Shown one piece after another: positions 50,570-63,245 of a stretch of DNA of 64,000 bases. Each line of letters starts with the position of its first letter. Position 1 is the first letter of the stretch. Source of the DNA: Rhizophagus irregularis (lineage: Eukaryota; Glomeromycota; Glomeromycetes; Glomerales; Glomeraceae); assembly GCF_026210795.1 (NCBI RefSeq), contig NC_089445.1, forward strand, positions 3,534,001-3,598,000, in the 5' to 3' direction. The notes beneath the pieces were generated by a model. That model was not told the origin of the DNA, ran no database searches, and saw nothing but the letters and a program-made list of their open reading frames with translations. A program made the translations under genes and the position numbers.

Positions 50570-50836
50570 ATGGATAATGAACCAATAAATCCGGAACGTG
50601 CTCCTTCAGAAATTCCATGCGATAACTTAAACACTTCTTGCAACTTTTCAGATACAACTTCTAATAATTCATCGTCCTACGCTAGCTTTGCTATTCTTAG
50701 ACGCAGAAATCAAAGACGTTTAAGACATGAAATTACAATTAATGTGCATATATGGAATCGCATAAGACGATTACCTATGCAGAACACAAACGATTTATTT
50801 ACAAATCAATTTTTTAATGGATCCACTTTCCCCTAA
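50570..50836 (+). CDS. Small Arg-rich repeat-borne protein, MDNE subfamily, copy 3
   Basis: 88 aa, starting MDNEPINPERAPSE after an AT-rich leader ending TTTTTTACA. It has a six-codon expansion in the head (NLNTSCNFSDTTS) not found in the 61-kb copy, the core SSYASFAILRRRNQRRLR, then ITINVHIWNRIRRLP and the tail QNTNDLFTNQFFNGSTFP. Compared with its partner at 61004-61252 all length differences are whole codons. Upstream are the 31-bp tandem units. Function unknown. Confidence 0.6.
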   Translation: MDNEPINPERAPSEIPCDNLNTSCNFSDTTSNNSSSYASFAILRRRNQRRLRHEITINVHIWNRIRRLPMQNTNDLFTNQFFNGSTFP

Positions 50837-51480
50837 AGAATGATCAAATCGCTTATTAATTATCTTCATTTACGTTTGTCGAAATCGCAAAATCTGTATA
50901 TGGCAAGATTCGAATATCTCAAATATCGCTGGCAAATCTACCCACTTTCGAAGTATCGATCTAATAATATTAACGGCAAAATTTATGCAAAAAATACGTA
51001 AAACGGCAACTGAACCTGTACGATCATTCATTCGTTATTATTTCGCAACAAATATTATGTTATTTCTTTTTTCAATTATTTATTTACCCTTTATTCAAAC
51101 AAATAATTCAAAATTTTTACTACCGTATTTTTCTATTTTGCTTTTGGGCGAAAAAATTTTATACTACTATTATTAAGAATTGTTTGTATAAGTATATATG
51201 TTAAAAACTGAAATTATTTATTTTATTTTTTTCTCTTGATATATTTATAGTGAAATGTTTTACGGGATATCAGTTTATCACTACTCCCTTTAATGTTGAC
51301 ATTATTTTCACTAAATATGAAATTCCTTTTTTTTTTATAGCTTATCCAAGTATTAAATATTTATTTTTTATTTTACTTAGAATTATTTAAAATATGTTTT
51401 ATAATCTTCTCGTGTTATATCTAGTACGGCGTAAAGTGTGCTTTGCGTTTTTATTCATTTATTCATTTATTTACTATAAA

Positions 51481-52036
51481 AAAAAAAAAAATTTAATTTA
51501 TTTATTTATATAATATGAAAATTTTTTATTAAACTATTTATGATAAAAACTATTTACCATAGATTTTATTAAATTTGTTAATTGTTAAGAACTCCACTAT
51601 TCTCAAACATAATAGTGAAGTTCTTGTCTATTGTCAGAACTCGAGAGTATAGAACATTTATAATAAGAATTTAAGAATGTTGTAAAATAGACGAAGATAA
51701 AGATATGTATAATCACCTTGTTGATTGGGAATTTAAGGAAAAAATTGTTTTCTGATATTGATAATGTAATAGGAGATATCCAAGATGATGTTGTATAGTT
51801 GTTGGTAGTTTTAAGATTTTAATATTTTCCTGCAAAATAAATTTGATAAATTGAATTATTAATTCTAAAAATTCTGATTGGTCAATTTTTATGATCACAT
51901 GACCTCTTTTTTTAACACACAAAGTTGACAAAAATTATTGTTTAAAATTTTATATCAATGAATTCCTCCTGACTATCCATAAAATAAAATAAATAAATAA
52001 ATAAATAAATCGTTTAAAATTTTATCCTCTTACAAA
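51481..52036. other. Spacer between duplication and hAT remnant
   Basis: Includes a (AAAT)n run at ~51984-52010. A short inverted pair (GAACTCCACTATT / AATAGTGAAGTTC at 51589-51625) forms a hairpin. No gene. Confidence 0.4.
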
Positions 52037-54039
52037 TCACAATATAAAGTCAAGTCCCTTTACTATTGCTGTTTCAATTAATTGTGGGTTAAACTGCCCG
52101 TTAAAGATTTCAAGTAAAGTGGGAGGCTCTGAATTATTATTGGATTCAAAAACATTAATATCATCAATTATTCTCGCTGATATTTCACCTAAATCATTCA
52201 TAAGTTCATCCACATCCATATTATCTTCGTCTGATACATCATCATCATTAATATCATCATTTAATTCATTATAAATATTCAAAGAGACTTTGGTTTTTTT
52301 AGACTTATTGATAAAAGATTTTTCTTTCGTATACCATATTATTCGTGCCATTTTGCTGATGATAAGTGGTTACGATGTTCTGTATGTATATTACCCATAA
52401 GTGACCACACCCTTTCTGAAGTTGCTGAGTTTGGTGGGATTGAGAAAAGTCTACATGCCAATTCTGCCAAATTTGGTGCTTTGAAGTAGGACAGTTCGCC
52501 AATATCTCAGTGGAGTTTTTGTAAGCTTTGAATTATTTAAAGATTCTGCCTGAAAAGAACCTTCCCGATTCTGATAATCCAACCATTCATCTACAAATGC
52601 ATTATTATTTTTATCCAGATACAGTGTACAAAATAAGGAGTAAGCGATTTCTTGAATGTATAATAATTTATCGGACTTATTCCTTCTTCATGATGACATG
52701 GATGCAAAAACTAATAAGGAAAATTGGACTATAAATTTTTTTCTATCTATTATCAATTTCATTAGTCATTAAAGTTTTAAACTCACTTTTACTAGAAGGT
52801 AATTTTTCAATAATTCCTCTTAACCACACCCATGATGCTGCAACTTGCCCAAGAGTAGCTTCAGTTGTTCAGATTCTAAAATCATAATATATGATCATAG
52901 GGCCTTAAAATGCTTTAAGTTTTCCCAAAATGTGTAATACATGGATTCTGTGATAATTCTCACAATTTTGCCAAAGCTAGATTTGAATTTTGAAAATGGT
53001 TGATGACAATTAAAAGCATTTTGATAATAAGTAGGTTTTTTTTGGCAAGTAGATTTGTTTGATGAGCAGTAAAAACTTTTCCACCTATTTCTAAATCCTT
53101 TTTATTAAAGTATATGATTAATATTTAATTAAATTTAAATACAGTTAAATATAAAAATCAACATAAGACATTGTGCTTTAGCCATATCTCGATATCTGGT
53201 CCATTATCAGATACAAATCCTATCCATTTATCTGTCCCGAATTCCATCCCAACCTCTTTGTAAGCCTTAAACATGATATTTACAGTATGATGAACATTTG
53301 TCGTTTTTCATTAGTAATAATAAAATTAACCTGCTCTGTTTAGATATATTTGTCCATCCATCACCTGATAAAGTCAGCTTTGGCAAATGTTTGTATTTCA
53401 CGATCTACTTCTTTATGAACTTGATCTAATATTTCGGTGCTGATCCATTTTCTTGATGGGAGATTGTATGAAGGTCATATCATTTTAAACAACTTGATAA
53501 CTTTAGAGTGTCTACAAACGAAAAGGAACATTTGCTGAAAGCAGTGCACGTAATATTTGTTGATGTATTGCTGTCATTTCGTTGGAAGGGATACTCTTAT
53601 CCACAAAAGATTCTGTTTATTATGATGAGTTACGTTTTCATCTGATTAAAATAGTAAAAATGTAAATTTATTGTTTTTTTTCATATTTAATTAGAAACAT
53701 TATTAATTAATTACCATTATCATCGTCACTTAATTTAGCTTCAACACGGGAACGTTTATTTTTTTTTTGTCTTATTATTATATTATCTGAGTCATAAAGA
53801 ATATTACGAAGTTCTTCACTAATATTAGAGCACTCTTCTTTGAGATGTTTTAACATATTAGAAAGTACATCCCCCATTTTTCCCATGATTTTTCCGAAAC
53901 AATATCTACACTGTGCTTCATGTTTACAGCTATTAAGCAATTGACCTTCAATAAAGTGAAGCCAAACTGGATTTTTTTTCTGCCTTGTCTCTTTTTTGGT
54001 GGCATTTCGGTTAGTTGAATAAAGTATAAAGTAAAACAC
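52037..54039 (-). pseudogene. Decayed hAT-family transposase
   Basis: Minus-strand blocks in order: a BED-type zinc finger at 53990-53800 (CRYCFGKI ... MLKHLKEEC), a mid-section at 53560-53380 (LPSRKWISTEILDQVHKEV, then SGDGWTNIS in a shifted frame), a block near 53300-53170 (GTDKWIGFVSDNGPDI), TTEATLGQVAASWVWLRGII near 52850, and the hAT C-terminal dimerisation domain near 52500-52380 (LFSIPPNSATSERVWSLMG). An acidic tail to 52037 follows. At least five frameshifts or stops are needed between blocks, so it is dead. The N-terminal frameshift sits in an A run after MPPKKRQG. No terminal inverted repeats were identified. Confidence 0.85.
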
Positions 54040-55499
54040 GAACGCGAATACGCGATTAATGTAATTCGGAAACTTGTTTATCGGTTCATGTGATCTTCAG
54101 CCAATCATCATTTTTAACAATTATTAATGATTTATTAACTACTTTATAATAATTACTTATTAATATTAAGAATCAAAGAAAGCCTCGGTTAATTTCTATT
54201 TAGGAATGGGTTATTTTTAGCAAATAAATCACATGCGCCTGATACCTTTTCAGCACATCTCAAATTACTTTTGACTTGTTGAGTTGCTGTATCCTCAATC
54301 CTGTTTTGCTAATTCAAAATTTAGGATCATGGTGTCTGCCATATTATATATTAATGCTAATAAAATAAATAATAGTAGAATAATAAAATAAAGTAATAAA
54401 AAAGTAATCTTAAGTTTTACCTTTAAAATTATCTTTATAGGTAAAAAAACTACAAAAGGAAAAAGTTTTTAAAAAAATAAAAGTATTATTCATATTTCAT
54501 ACGTCTCATAATATAACCTACTTTATTTAAATGGGTTGTAATTTTGGATAAAAAATCTGCAAATTCACCTGATATGAAATCCCGTGCATGCTGATTTAAT
54601 TTAGTGCTACTGTAAAGAAAAAAAAATTTAATAAGGAAATTCGTGTTACATATAACAAACTTCTCGGCGAAGCAAAAATATCGTTCTTGCTAGATATGCA
54701 GGAGAATTTTGATATGCATAATATATTTTATAGTAAAGTCTATCAAGAATAATACTTCATGTCTATCAAGAATGACACTTTTGCCTCGGCGAACTTTCTA
54801 AATTAACTAATGGAATAAAAATGGTAAATAGCCAAATTGTCTCACAATATTAATCCAATATGATGATATAGGTTTATCTTTTTTATTGGTAGCACTCACA
54901 TTATAGATTTCTTATTTGTACTACAAAAAAAAAAATGCCATATATATGTAAATTAATATATACGTTATAAAGAAGCAATTATGAGTCATAATGAAATATG
55001 AAAACTATATTGTAATTATCGTACGATAGGAAAAGATGAAAGGAATAACTGATAAAATTTTGTAATCTATTTTTGGTGAACACCGGTTTTAGATATTGAC
55101 ATTTTAAATAAATAGAATTTCCTCTTTATGTTATTATATGTATGTGTTAAAAAAAGATTGTGAAAAATATATGATTAATACGGTCATCACTTAAAGGTGG
55201 TTCAATGTTTCAAATTTTCTTACTTTTTTTTAAGTTCGGATCAAGAATTCAATATATTCCGTGCATTTAAAATTAATCGACTTTAACCTGTTATACTATT
55301 TATGGTAATTTTCTTGTAAAATCTACTTTGTTTTATTATATCTTTTTATTGTATACAAAAAAAAAAATTTTATATATATTAAAAAAAAGTTATATTAAAA
55401 TTAGAAACTTTGTAAAATAAATAACTTCAAAAAAAAATTTCTACTGTATAACGTGGTCGTTAGTATACTATCTAATGTAGAAATTGAAATCATCAACAC
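54040..55499. other. Spacer, no supported gene
   Basis: 54350-54550 resembles 5310-5510 (CTAATAAAAT...GTAATTTAAAATTT and following), another dispersed repeat. Otherwise AT-rich. Confidence 0.4.
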
Positions 55500-57324
55500 A
55501 TGTGATCTGGTAACATAAATCATCAAATGAACATTCATCCAATTGGTCCGGAATTTCTAATAATAAAATGATTAAATTGATAAACAAAACAATAAGATAT
55601 AAGTTAATAATGATAATATGGGGTAAAAAAAATAATAAAATAATAAAGTAGAATAAAAATACGCAGATCACGGCTTAAATTTAGTCCCAGATAATTAGGT
55701 CTCAGGGAACGATCATTTAAAAAGGAAACGATTAAGGCATATAAATCACCTGAACCGACATTATACACATCACCTGATTAGGCAAAGTTAACAAATAATA
55801 AGGCATATTAAAAAAGAAAAAGTGGCTCAATGTTTGAAATTTTCTCACCTTTTTTTTCCTAATTTATAAAGTTCGGATCAATAAATATTTTAATGATAAT
55901 CCTAGCTTTGCAATCAACTACGCAGTATGCAGCTGTGCATGTTGCGACTGTTGCGTGTTATGATGAGATAGCAATAATAATAATTTATCGTAGTTATTAT
56001 GGTCATTATATTATTAAGGTTGTTTCATTATTCGCGATAAAATTCACATCTTTACTTCAAAACCTTCAAAACCTTCAAAACGTAATTTTTTTTATAAAGA
56101 AATCGACATGAAAAAAGCAGGGACATCCATTGCTAAAAAAAAATTTTGAAAACTAGATTTCATCAATTATTCATAGAAATTTTTTTATTTTATTTTAATT
56201 AAAATAATAAATCAATAATTTTGTCATCTTTTTTTTTTAAAAAAAAAACCCTTTTTCTTTTCTTTCCAAAGAATCAATAATAATACTTGATAAACAAGAA
56301 ATTCTAAAATGTTCCTAATTAAAAACTCTAAAAATAATGAACGAATTAAAAAATGAACGAAACCGAAACAAAATAAAAAAAATATATATCCATTATATTC
56401 TTATTATATTCTATTATATCCTATTTTTATTTTAATTTTATTCCATTTAATTTTTTTTTTTTTGATGGGTAAATTTTTTCTGTGGAATATTATTTTTTTT
56501 ACTCTTTTTGTTTACTATATTTGGTAATGTTTTTGTCATACAAAATTATTATCGTTTATTATTAAAAAGAAAACTTTAAGAAAATTTTTCAATTGAAAAA
56601 ATCGGAATATACAGTAAAATTTGTACATAAAAATTGTTCGAAATTGTTCTTTATCGGAATCACTTAAATAGGATGATTTGTTTATATTTATTCACTGATA
56701 TTGTAAATATATATATAAAATAGTAGATAATAGATTATATTAAATAAGGTTTAGGGGTTAAATTTTGTGATTTTTGTCCATCTTTCCAAAACCAGAATAT
56801 TTTTTTTTTAATGGTTATTACATTATCCTGCGTAATTTACGTTATTGATTTCCATTTACGTATTATTATATGTGAGGTGGAAATTACCGAAAGAAAACAA
56901 TAATGTTTAGAATGTTTAGAATGTTTAGAATGTTTAGAATGTTTAGAACAATCGATTTTATCTGTTTAACTATTTATTTTTCTTATAAAATCTACTTTAT
57001 TTGTTTTGATTATTTATTATTATTATTTTACTATATATAATATATATAAAAAAAATCCTTTTTATTGTATATACAAAAAAAAAAAAAAAAAAAATTCTTC
57101 ACGTTACATTATGCATAAGTTACAGGGAAAGTCTTAATTTTTTTATGCAACTTTTAAAAAAAAATTTTATATACTGTATATTAAAAAAAAAAGTTATAAT
57201 TAAAATTAGAACTTTATAAAATAAGAAAAAAAAAATAATTTTTTTATATTTTTTTTTAACAAGAATCCTTTTTTTTCTGCTTTGACGAATTTTTATTTTT
57301 TTTTTCAGCTAGAAAACCAATTTT

Positions 57325-57490
57325 CGCAATGGAATCAATACAATTATGCTCATAAATCCAATTTTACCGAAACTATTGAACGTACTCCTTCAAACGTTCG
57401 CTAGTAGTCTTATTATTCGAAAAACAGAATTAGAATTGGATACGAGAGATTACCAACACAGAATACAAACAAATCCATTTTTTTCCTCTA
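57325..57490 (+). pseudogene. Broken MNQSH-type small Arg-rich ORF, copy B
   Basis: Same decay as at 46.9 kb: the SNFTETIERTPSN stretch is followed by VR and TAG TAG. An ATG (57330) exists but is in the wrong frame and stops after eight codons. Because both copies share the break, it predates the segmental duplication. Confidence 0.75.
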
Positions 57491-59411
57491 AATAGTAGTG
57501 GCGGAAAATAATTGGAATTTATATTGCTTAATTAAATTACAATTTTTCTCTTTTAGTTATGGCATATTGATTCATATTAAGTAAGTCATTATTTTGCATT
57601 AAATTATGGATGGAACAATACTATCTTTAAAATAAGTAATTTTAATTCACATGTCACAATTCAAAAAGCAATATTTTATTACATAATTTCTATTACATAA
57701 TTTCTAATAATGTATTACATTAAATGATGAGCCAACTGTAAATTATTTTAGTTAGTTTATCTTGGACATTTTTGACCAGTTAATTATCGTAAAATGTTTC
57801 GGATGAGACAACCACCGGGCGTCGGGTATTGAAAAATATGCACAAGAAGATGCAAACAAAAAACCTAACTAAATCTTTTGCGCATAAAATAGAAATTTCT
57901 TTTTTTTTCGCGCAATGACATACATAAGTAATTTAATTTAATTTAATTTATTTTTTTTCGCGCCTAGACGCAAATTACTAACATCAAATTATTTTTATTT
58001 ATAATTTATATCATTTTGTACACCAACAATATTGACACTACAGGAGAAAAAAAAATCATTTTAAAAAGGTAATAGTCGAAAACCTACTACTAAGAAAATA
58101 TTATGCGTAAAGAAAAAAAAAAATTCGAATTCTGTGCTTTTGTGAAGTTTTTTTGAAATTGATAAATATTTACTTGTCACCCAAGCTAATCTTTAAATGA
58201 ATTGAGTGAGAGAAAAATGAAAATTTTTGAAAATTTGAAATGAGGTTAGATCAAAAAAAAAAATTTCACAAATTAGGAAATTTCTATAAATATATTTTTT
58301 TTTGGACCGATGAAAATATGATTTGCTTTCACGTGTCGATCTGAGGTGAACATCGATCCGGGTCCAGGGCTCCAGGCTACTATTTTGGTTAAGTGGCGTC
58401 ATTAAACCCTTAATATTTCAATTTTTTGCTTCTTTATTTATCATTAAATACCAATAAATAGAGAGAGAAAAAAAAAAAAAATATTATTCCATTTTAAGTT
58501 CATAATCAATTAAATAAATATAATTGTTTATTTTTCTTTTTGATAATGACAAAAATTTAGAGATATCAGAGATATTGTACATAAGCCGGAAAAAAAAAAT
58601 TTTTTTAGGTGCGTCAAAAAAAAAAAATTAATTTTACGACTCGTACATTATCTTAATCTAGATTTCGATGAACTGTAATCAGAAAGAAATAATTTTTCTT
58701 TAATATACGCGAAGCATCAAACAATCAAACTTTTTTTCCGGTTACAAAACAAAATTGTGATCATACCAACGAAAAAGGTTTTAAAACAAGGCAATTTTTA
58801 AATGTCGATCTAATTATTCTAATCTCCTAAAAAGATTTTCCAATAAAAGTAAATTGGCGCGTATGCCAATGAATCTATATCAGATATGTATTCTAGTAGA
58901 ATTTAAGAAATGCGTTACTAATTTTTTTTTTTTTAAAAAAAAAATTTATGCACCCGTACGTAGTGTTCCCAATTAAAACTGATTAATAATTGTAAATTAA
59001 ATTAAAAAAAAAGTTTTTAAAAAAAATTTATAATAAATATATATATTTATTTATTTATTAAACATTAGATTAGAAAATTTGTTCGAAAAAAGTAAATTGT
59101 TCTTTATCTGGAATAAAAGAATTACTTAAATAATAAGGACATATCCGTTGAACTTTTTTTTTTTAAAAAAAATAAATAATATTTAATAGGGTAAATACAG
59201 TACAAGTTATTTATAAACTTTAATACAAAAAAAAGTTCAGAATTGAACAGAAGATACTTTTTTTGGTTCACCAATATTATAATTGGTAATTATCAATCTA
59301 AAATTTTTTTCTTTGTAACATTTCAAATTAAAGCTGTATACATTAAATAATTGATAAACCGGAAAATAAAATTCTTTTTTTTCTTTTTGAGCGCGTTCAA
59401 TAAATAAATAA

Positions 59412-59569
59412 AATATATGAGACATCCAATATTGAAATCAGTATTAGTAGCATTAATTCCTATTGGTCACCATAGTATTCCTAATGACCGCAGTTATTGG
59501 ATAGCAGATAGGGGATATCGGTCGGAGACTGATATCTCTATTCCCCATCCAATAACTATTTATTATAAC
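59412..59569. mobile_element. ~157-bp insertion with internal hairpin, absent from copy 1
   Basis: The corresponding point in copy 1 (about 49127) lacks it. Within it, AGTTATTGGATAGCAGATAG (59493 on) pairs with the complement of CTATTCCCCATCCAATAACT (59540-59559). Its sequence is also recalled by 13480-13510 (CTATCCAATAACTATTTA). It is therefore a small MITE-like insert that arrived after the duplication or was lost from copy 1. Confidence 0.7.
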
Positions 59570-61003
59570 AAACATTTTTTTTTTTAATAATATTATTAGT
59601 AAATTATTTCTTTACGCGAAATATCAAACCAATCAACATTTTCTTTGTTCCTATAATGGAAAGTTAATTCTGTGTGCAGTTTAATTAATAATTAATATAA
59701 GTTTCGATTTCTGACCATTCCCTTTTTGGTATCACTGTAGGATTATAGCTGCAATCTTATTAAATCAATTGACTCAGAACTTATCTAGAATAAATTATTC
59801 CAATAAATGATCTTAATAGTATTCTTTTTTTCTTTCATGATGAAAAATTATATTTTAATATATATATATATATATACATATGGTAATAATGGTATTATTA
59901 ATAATGTTCAAGTTAATAAACCAATATCTGTGGCTTAGAGGCGAAAAAAAAAAATTTTTTTATTTATATTATTGTAAAAAGGGGTAAGTTTTTTTTTACA
60001 TCTTCTTGCGCATATTTTTCAATACCAGCCCAATGCCGATGCCTGGTGGTTGCCTGATTAGTGATCACCTGAAACGGTTAAATTTGATTAAATTGACATT
60101 TTACGATAATTAATTACTAGAATGACAAAAATATCCAAGATACTGTAAACTAAAATAATGAAAATGATTTATTATATAATTAGAAACATTTTAAAACTTT
60201 TACCATTTTCTCCTCTGCTCTCTCATGTGAAAAGATAAAATGTTAAATAAAAACTATAGGAAAACAAGAAAAACTCCCCGAAAGGAAAGTATCATCATAA
60301 ATCATTTTCTCTCAAATATTGAACACAAAAAAAATAATAATAATACGATAATTTTTTTATTGGTTAATTGTAAATCTTATGTAATAAAAGATTTCTAGAC
60401 AGTTGCGATTTTGTGTAAATTTTTTGTACCACTCACTAAATAAGAGATGTGTTGAATTCCACTAAATTAAATACCATGATTGTATATAAAAAGATAAATT
60501 TAATTTAATAAAATGAATTATTATTGACATTGTGATATAAATATTTTTTGCCCGAATATTTACATTATATATTTAGAAACTTTAGTAAATAAAAATTTTT
60601 TTTTTATATACCTCCCAATGATCTAGTAAAAAATGAGAAAACGCAGAGGATCAGAAAAAAATAATTTAATTTTTCTATATAAAATAACCCTCTTTGGTGT
60701 CTACCGCAAATATTCAAAAATTCCTTTTATTTTCATGATTTCATGAATTTTTATTTCATATATTTTTTATTTTCTTTGAAAGTTATGTAGAAATAATTTT
60801 TAAAAGACTCTTTTTTATATGATATATATTTATGTATAAATATATATATAAAATAAGAATGCAAGATTATTTTTGATTCAATTCTCACCTTGAAGGAAAA
60901 AAAAAAAATTTAATAAAACTATTTCGATCTAAATTTATTTCAAAAGATTATTAAAAACCAAATTAAAAAACCAAATTATTTAAAAATATATATAATTTTT
61001 ACA

Positions 61004-61252
61004 ATGGATAATGAACAACAACCAACAAATCAGGAACGTGCTCCTTCAGAAAATCCACGCGATTCAGATACAACTTCTAACAATCCATCATCCTACGCTA
61101 GTTTTGCTATTCGTAGACGCCGTAATCAACGACGTTTAAGACATGAAATTACAATTAATATGTATACATGGAATCGCATAAGACGATTACCTATGCAAAA
61201 CACAACCGATTTATTTACAAATCAATTATTTAATAGATCATCTTTCCCCTAA
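61004..61252 (+). CDS. Small Arg-rich repeat-borne protein, MDNEQQ subfamily, copy 4
   Basis: 82 aa starting MDNEQQPTNQERAPSENP, core SSYASFAIRRRRNQRRLR, then ITINMYTWNRIRRLPMQNT and the tail FTNQLFNRSSFP. The leader TATATATAATTTTTACA before the ATG is almost identical to that of copies 1 and 2 when inverted. It is the duplicate of 50570-50836; differences are substitutions and whole-codon indels. No domain recognised; basic core suggests nuclear or nucleic-acid-related role. Confidence 0.6.
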   Translation: MDNEQQPTNQERAPSENPRDSDTTSNNPSSYASFAIRRRRNQRRLRHEITINMYTWNRIRRLPMQNTTDLFTNQLFNRSSFP

Positions 61253-61481
61253 AGAATCCAACCGCTTATTAATTATATCGCAAAATCTGTATATGGCAAA
61301 ATTCGAATAATTATCTCAAATATCGTTGGCAAATCTACCCAATTTCGAAGTTAATTTCATTTTATCGATCTAATAATATTTGATCATTCGTTCGTTATTA
61401 TTTCGTAACAAATATTATGTCATTTCTTTTTCTCAATTATTTACCCTTTCCCATTCATAATTCAAATTTTTACTACCGTAT

Positions 61482-63245
61482 TCCTCCAAAAATAAGCAAC
61501 CCCCGAAAATAAGCTACAACCTTGAATATTAACTAGTTTCGTGTTAAAATGTAATAAACAGATTTTTAAATAATAAATATAAGTTCAAATAGCCTCAGAA
61601 AACGTATTTTTATTAATGAATTATGTCAAACAATGCCTGTCACTATCATAACATACACATTACGGTAAATGTAAAAATATTAACCATTAACCAAATTAAA
61701 CAGTTAATTGTCTCATTCTATCACTAACATCTTCGCTATCATCACTATCATGGATACTATTATGAGTATTATCATCACTACCATTATCACTCGCATCATC
61801 ACTACCTTCATCATTATCATCAACGTTATTTCCATTGTCATCATCACTAATTTCCAATTCAGCATTTAAATCTGTTGAATCTTACAAGTCTTGAAAGTTT
61901 CTATGATTGTTTCATCATAAATTCCACAAGCATACATCACTCAATCTAGCGCGACGAAGATTTCCCGTGGCAGTTTCCCCAGCAGCCACTTGCCATCCAG
62001 GTATGCCATTCTTTGCGAAGGTTGTCTTTAAATGGTTTTTTATTTATTGAGACATCAAGAGGCTGGCAAATGCTGGTTAAACCACCAAGAAAAAAATTAC
62101 TGCCAGATCGAACACACTCATAAAATTTTTTTTTTTACAGATCCTTCCAGATGACCTTTGAATAAATCATACACTAACATTTCTGGATTCCTTCGAGTGC
62201 CATTTTTTGCCCTTATATCATTGAAGTAATCAATGTACTTTAACATTAAACTTGAGTCCATCCAACCGTTTTTTTGGAACCAAACTACAACACCAGGAGA
62301 AACTTGTTCGTTGCGCGGCATTCGTTTTCCTTTGAAGATGTAGATTTGAGGTAGTTTAGTCCCATCTATGATATTGCAATTTAATAAATTTGATTTAAAG
62401 TAGCAAATCGTTATACCAAAATGAAAGATGGTTTTAAAATAAAAGGAATATCTGCGGTACATGTCAAAACAACGGTGAACGGATTTTTTTCATTGCCCAT
62501 TACGCGAATATGAACTGTTTTTTCACCCTTTGGATTTATGGTAAAGTTACCAGCCATATCAAACCAAACGGGCGTTTCGTCCATATTAAAAATATTTTCT
62601 AATTCATAGAATTTTTTGATCCTAAGGTTAGTTACAAATTGATTGAATTTTTCCAACTGTTCTTGAGTTTTACTTGGGAGCTTTTAGGAGATTCTAGTGC
62701 GTCGTCTCAACGCTAATTTGTATCTTTTCAAAAATCCTTTTTACCAACGATAAGAAGTCTTGAAATTTTCAGTAAGTTCTCCATAAAGTTCTAGAATTTC
62801 CGCTTCTCTTAAAATTTCTAACATTTTACTTCGTAAAATTTATGATTATATGATACAGCTAGACCTTGCTTCCTTTGCTCAATTATCCAAACATACAGCC
62901 TTTTTCGGCTTCGGGAAAAAACGCTTTTCGGCCAAACCAACTCGCTTACTTTTTCCATTAGTTTCAACATTCCAGGTAAAACTTGCTTTTATCCAACGTC
63001 CTACCATACTACGATGAATATCAAAGTGTTCTGCCGCTATATTATTCCCATATTCTTCCGCGTATTTAACAACCTCTATCTTGGAATATGAGGATCTTAC
63101 GTTTAACAACTAACGATGAGAAACTTTTCTTAGCATTTTTTATTTGTTGCACTTGGCGTAGCAACTGGCGTAGTAAAACAGGTGTGTAAACTAGTTCGCG
63201 ACTTTTACGTAACGCACGTTAAAATGATTAGCAATCACGGGAGTC
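61482..63245 (-). mobile_element. Decayed autonomous pogo/Tigger-like element
   Basis: Boundaries come from comparison with the uninterrupted duplicate at 51120-51185. The left edge begins CCTCCAAAAATAAGCAACCC, followed by CCGAAAATAAGC, a likely terminal repeat; I do not see its partner at the right edge, so that end may have been lost. The element carries the transposase remnant described separately. Confidence 0.7.
61696..63109 (-). pseudogene. Decayed pogo/CENP-B-like transposase (DDE_1 superfamily)
   Basis: Minus-strand blocks in order: Psq/CENP-B-type HTH near 63109-62960 (YGNNIAAEHFDIHRSMVGRW), a degraded linker, then the catalytic domain with IFNMDETPVWFDMAG (62600), GNEKNPFTVVLTC, DGTKLPQIYIFKGKRMP (62370), VVVWFQKNGWMD, MLVYDLFKGH, GGLTSICQPLDV (62060) and KEWHTWMA, and an acidic Asp/Ser/Asn tail ending VSDRMRQLTV at the stop (61696). 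The first Asp (NMDE) and second (VYD) of the triad are visible. Several frameshifts (near 62840, 62460, 62110, 61960) make it inactive. Related non-autonomous elements at 30.3 kb have a different TIR. Confidence 0.85.

Larger units (their letters stand above)
45180..51480 (+). repeat. Segmental duplication, copy 1 (~6.3 kb)
   Basis: This is colinear with 55500-61480 and 63245-63780 in the same direction. Points checked: 45190/55510, 45780/56265, 46440/56880, 46900/57330, 47280/57790, 47820/58320, 48190/58675, 48960/59240, 49700/60260, 50570/61004, 51250/63320. Divergence is mostly small indels in homopolymers and a few substitutions. It includes the broken MNQSH ORF and the open MDNE ORF. A 9-bp repeat (TGTTTAGAA) has three units here (46450-46476). 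Confidence 0.85.
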
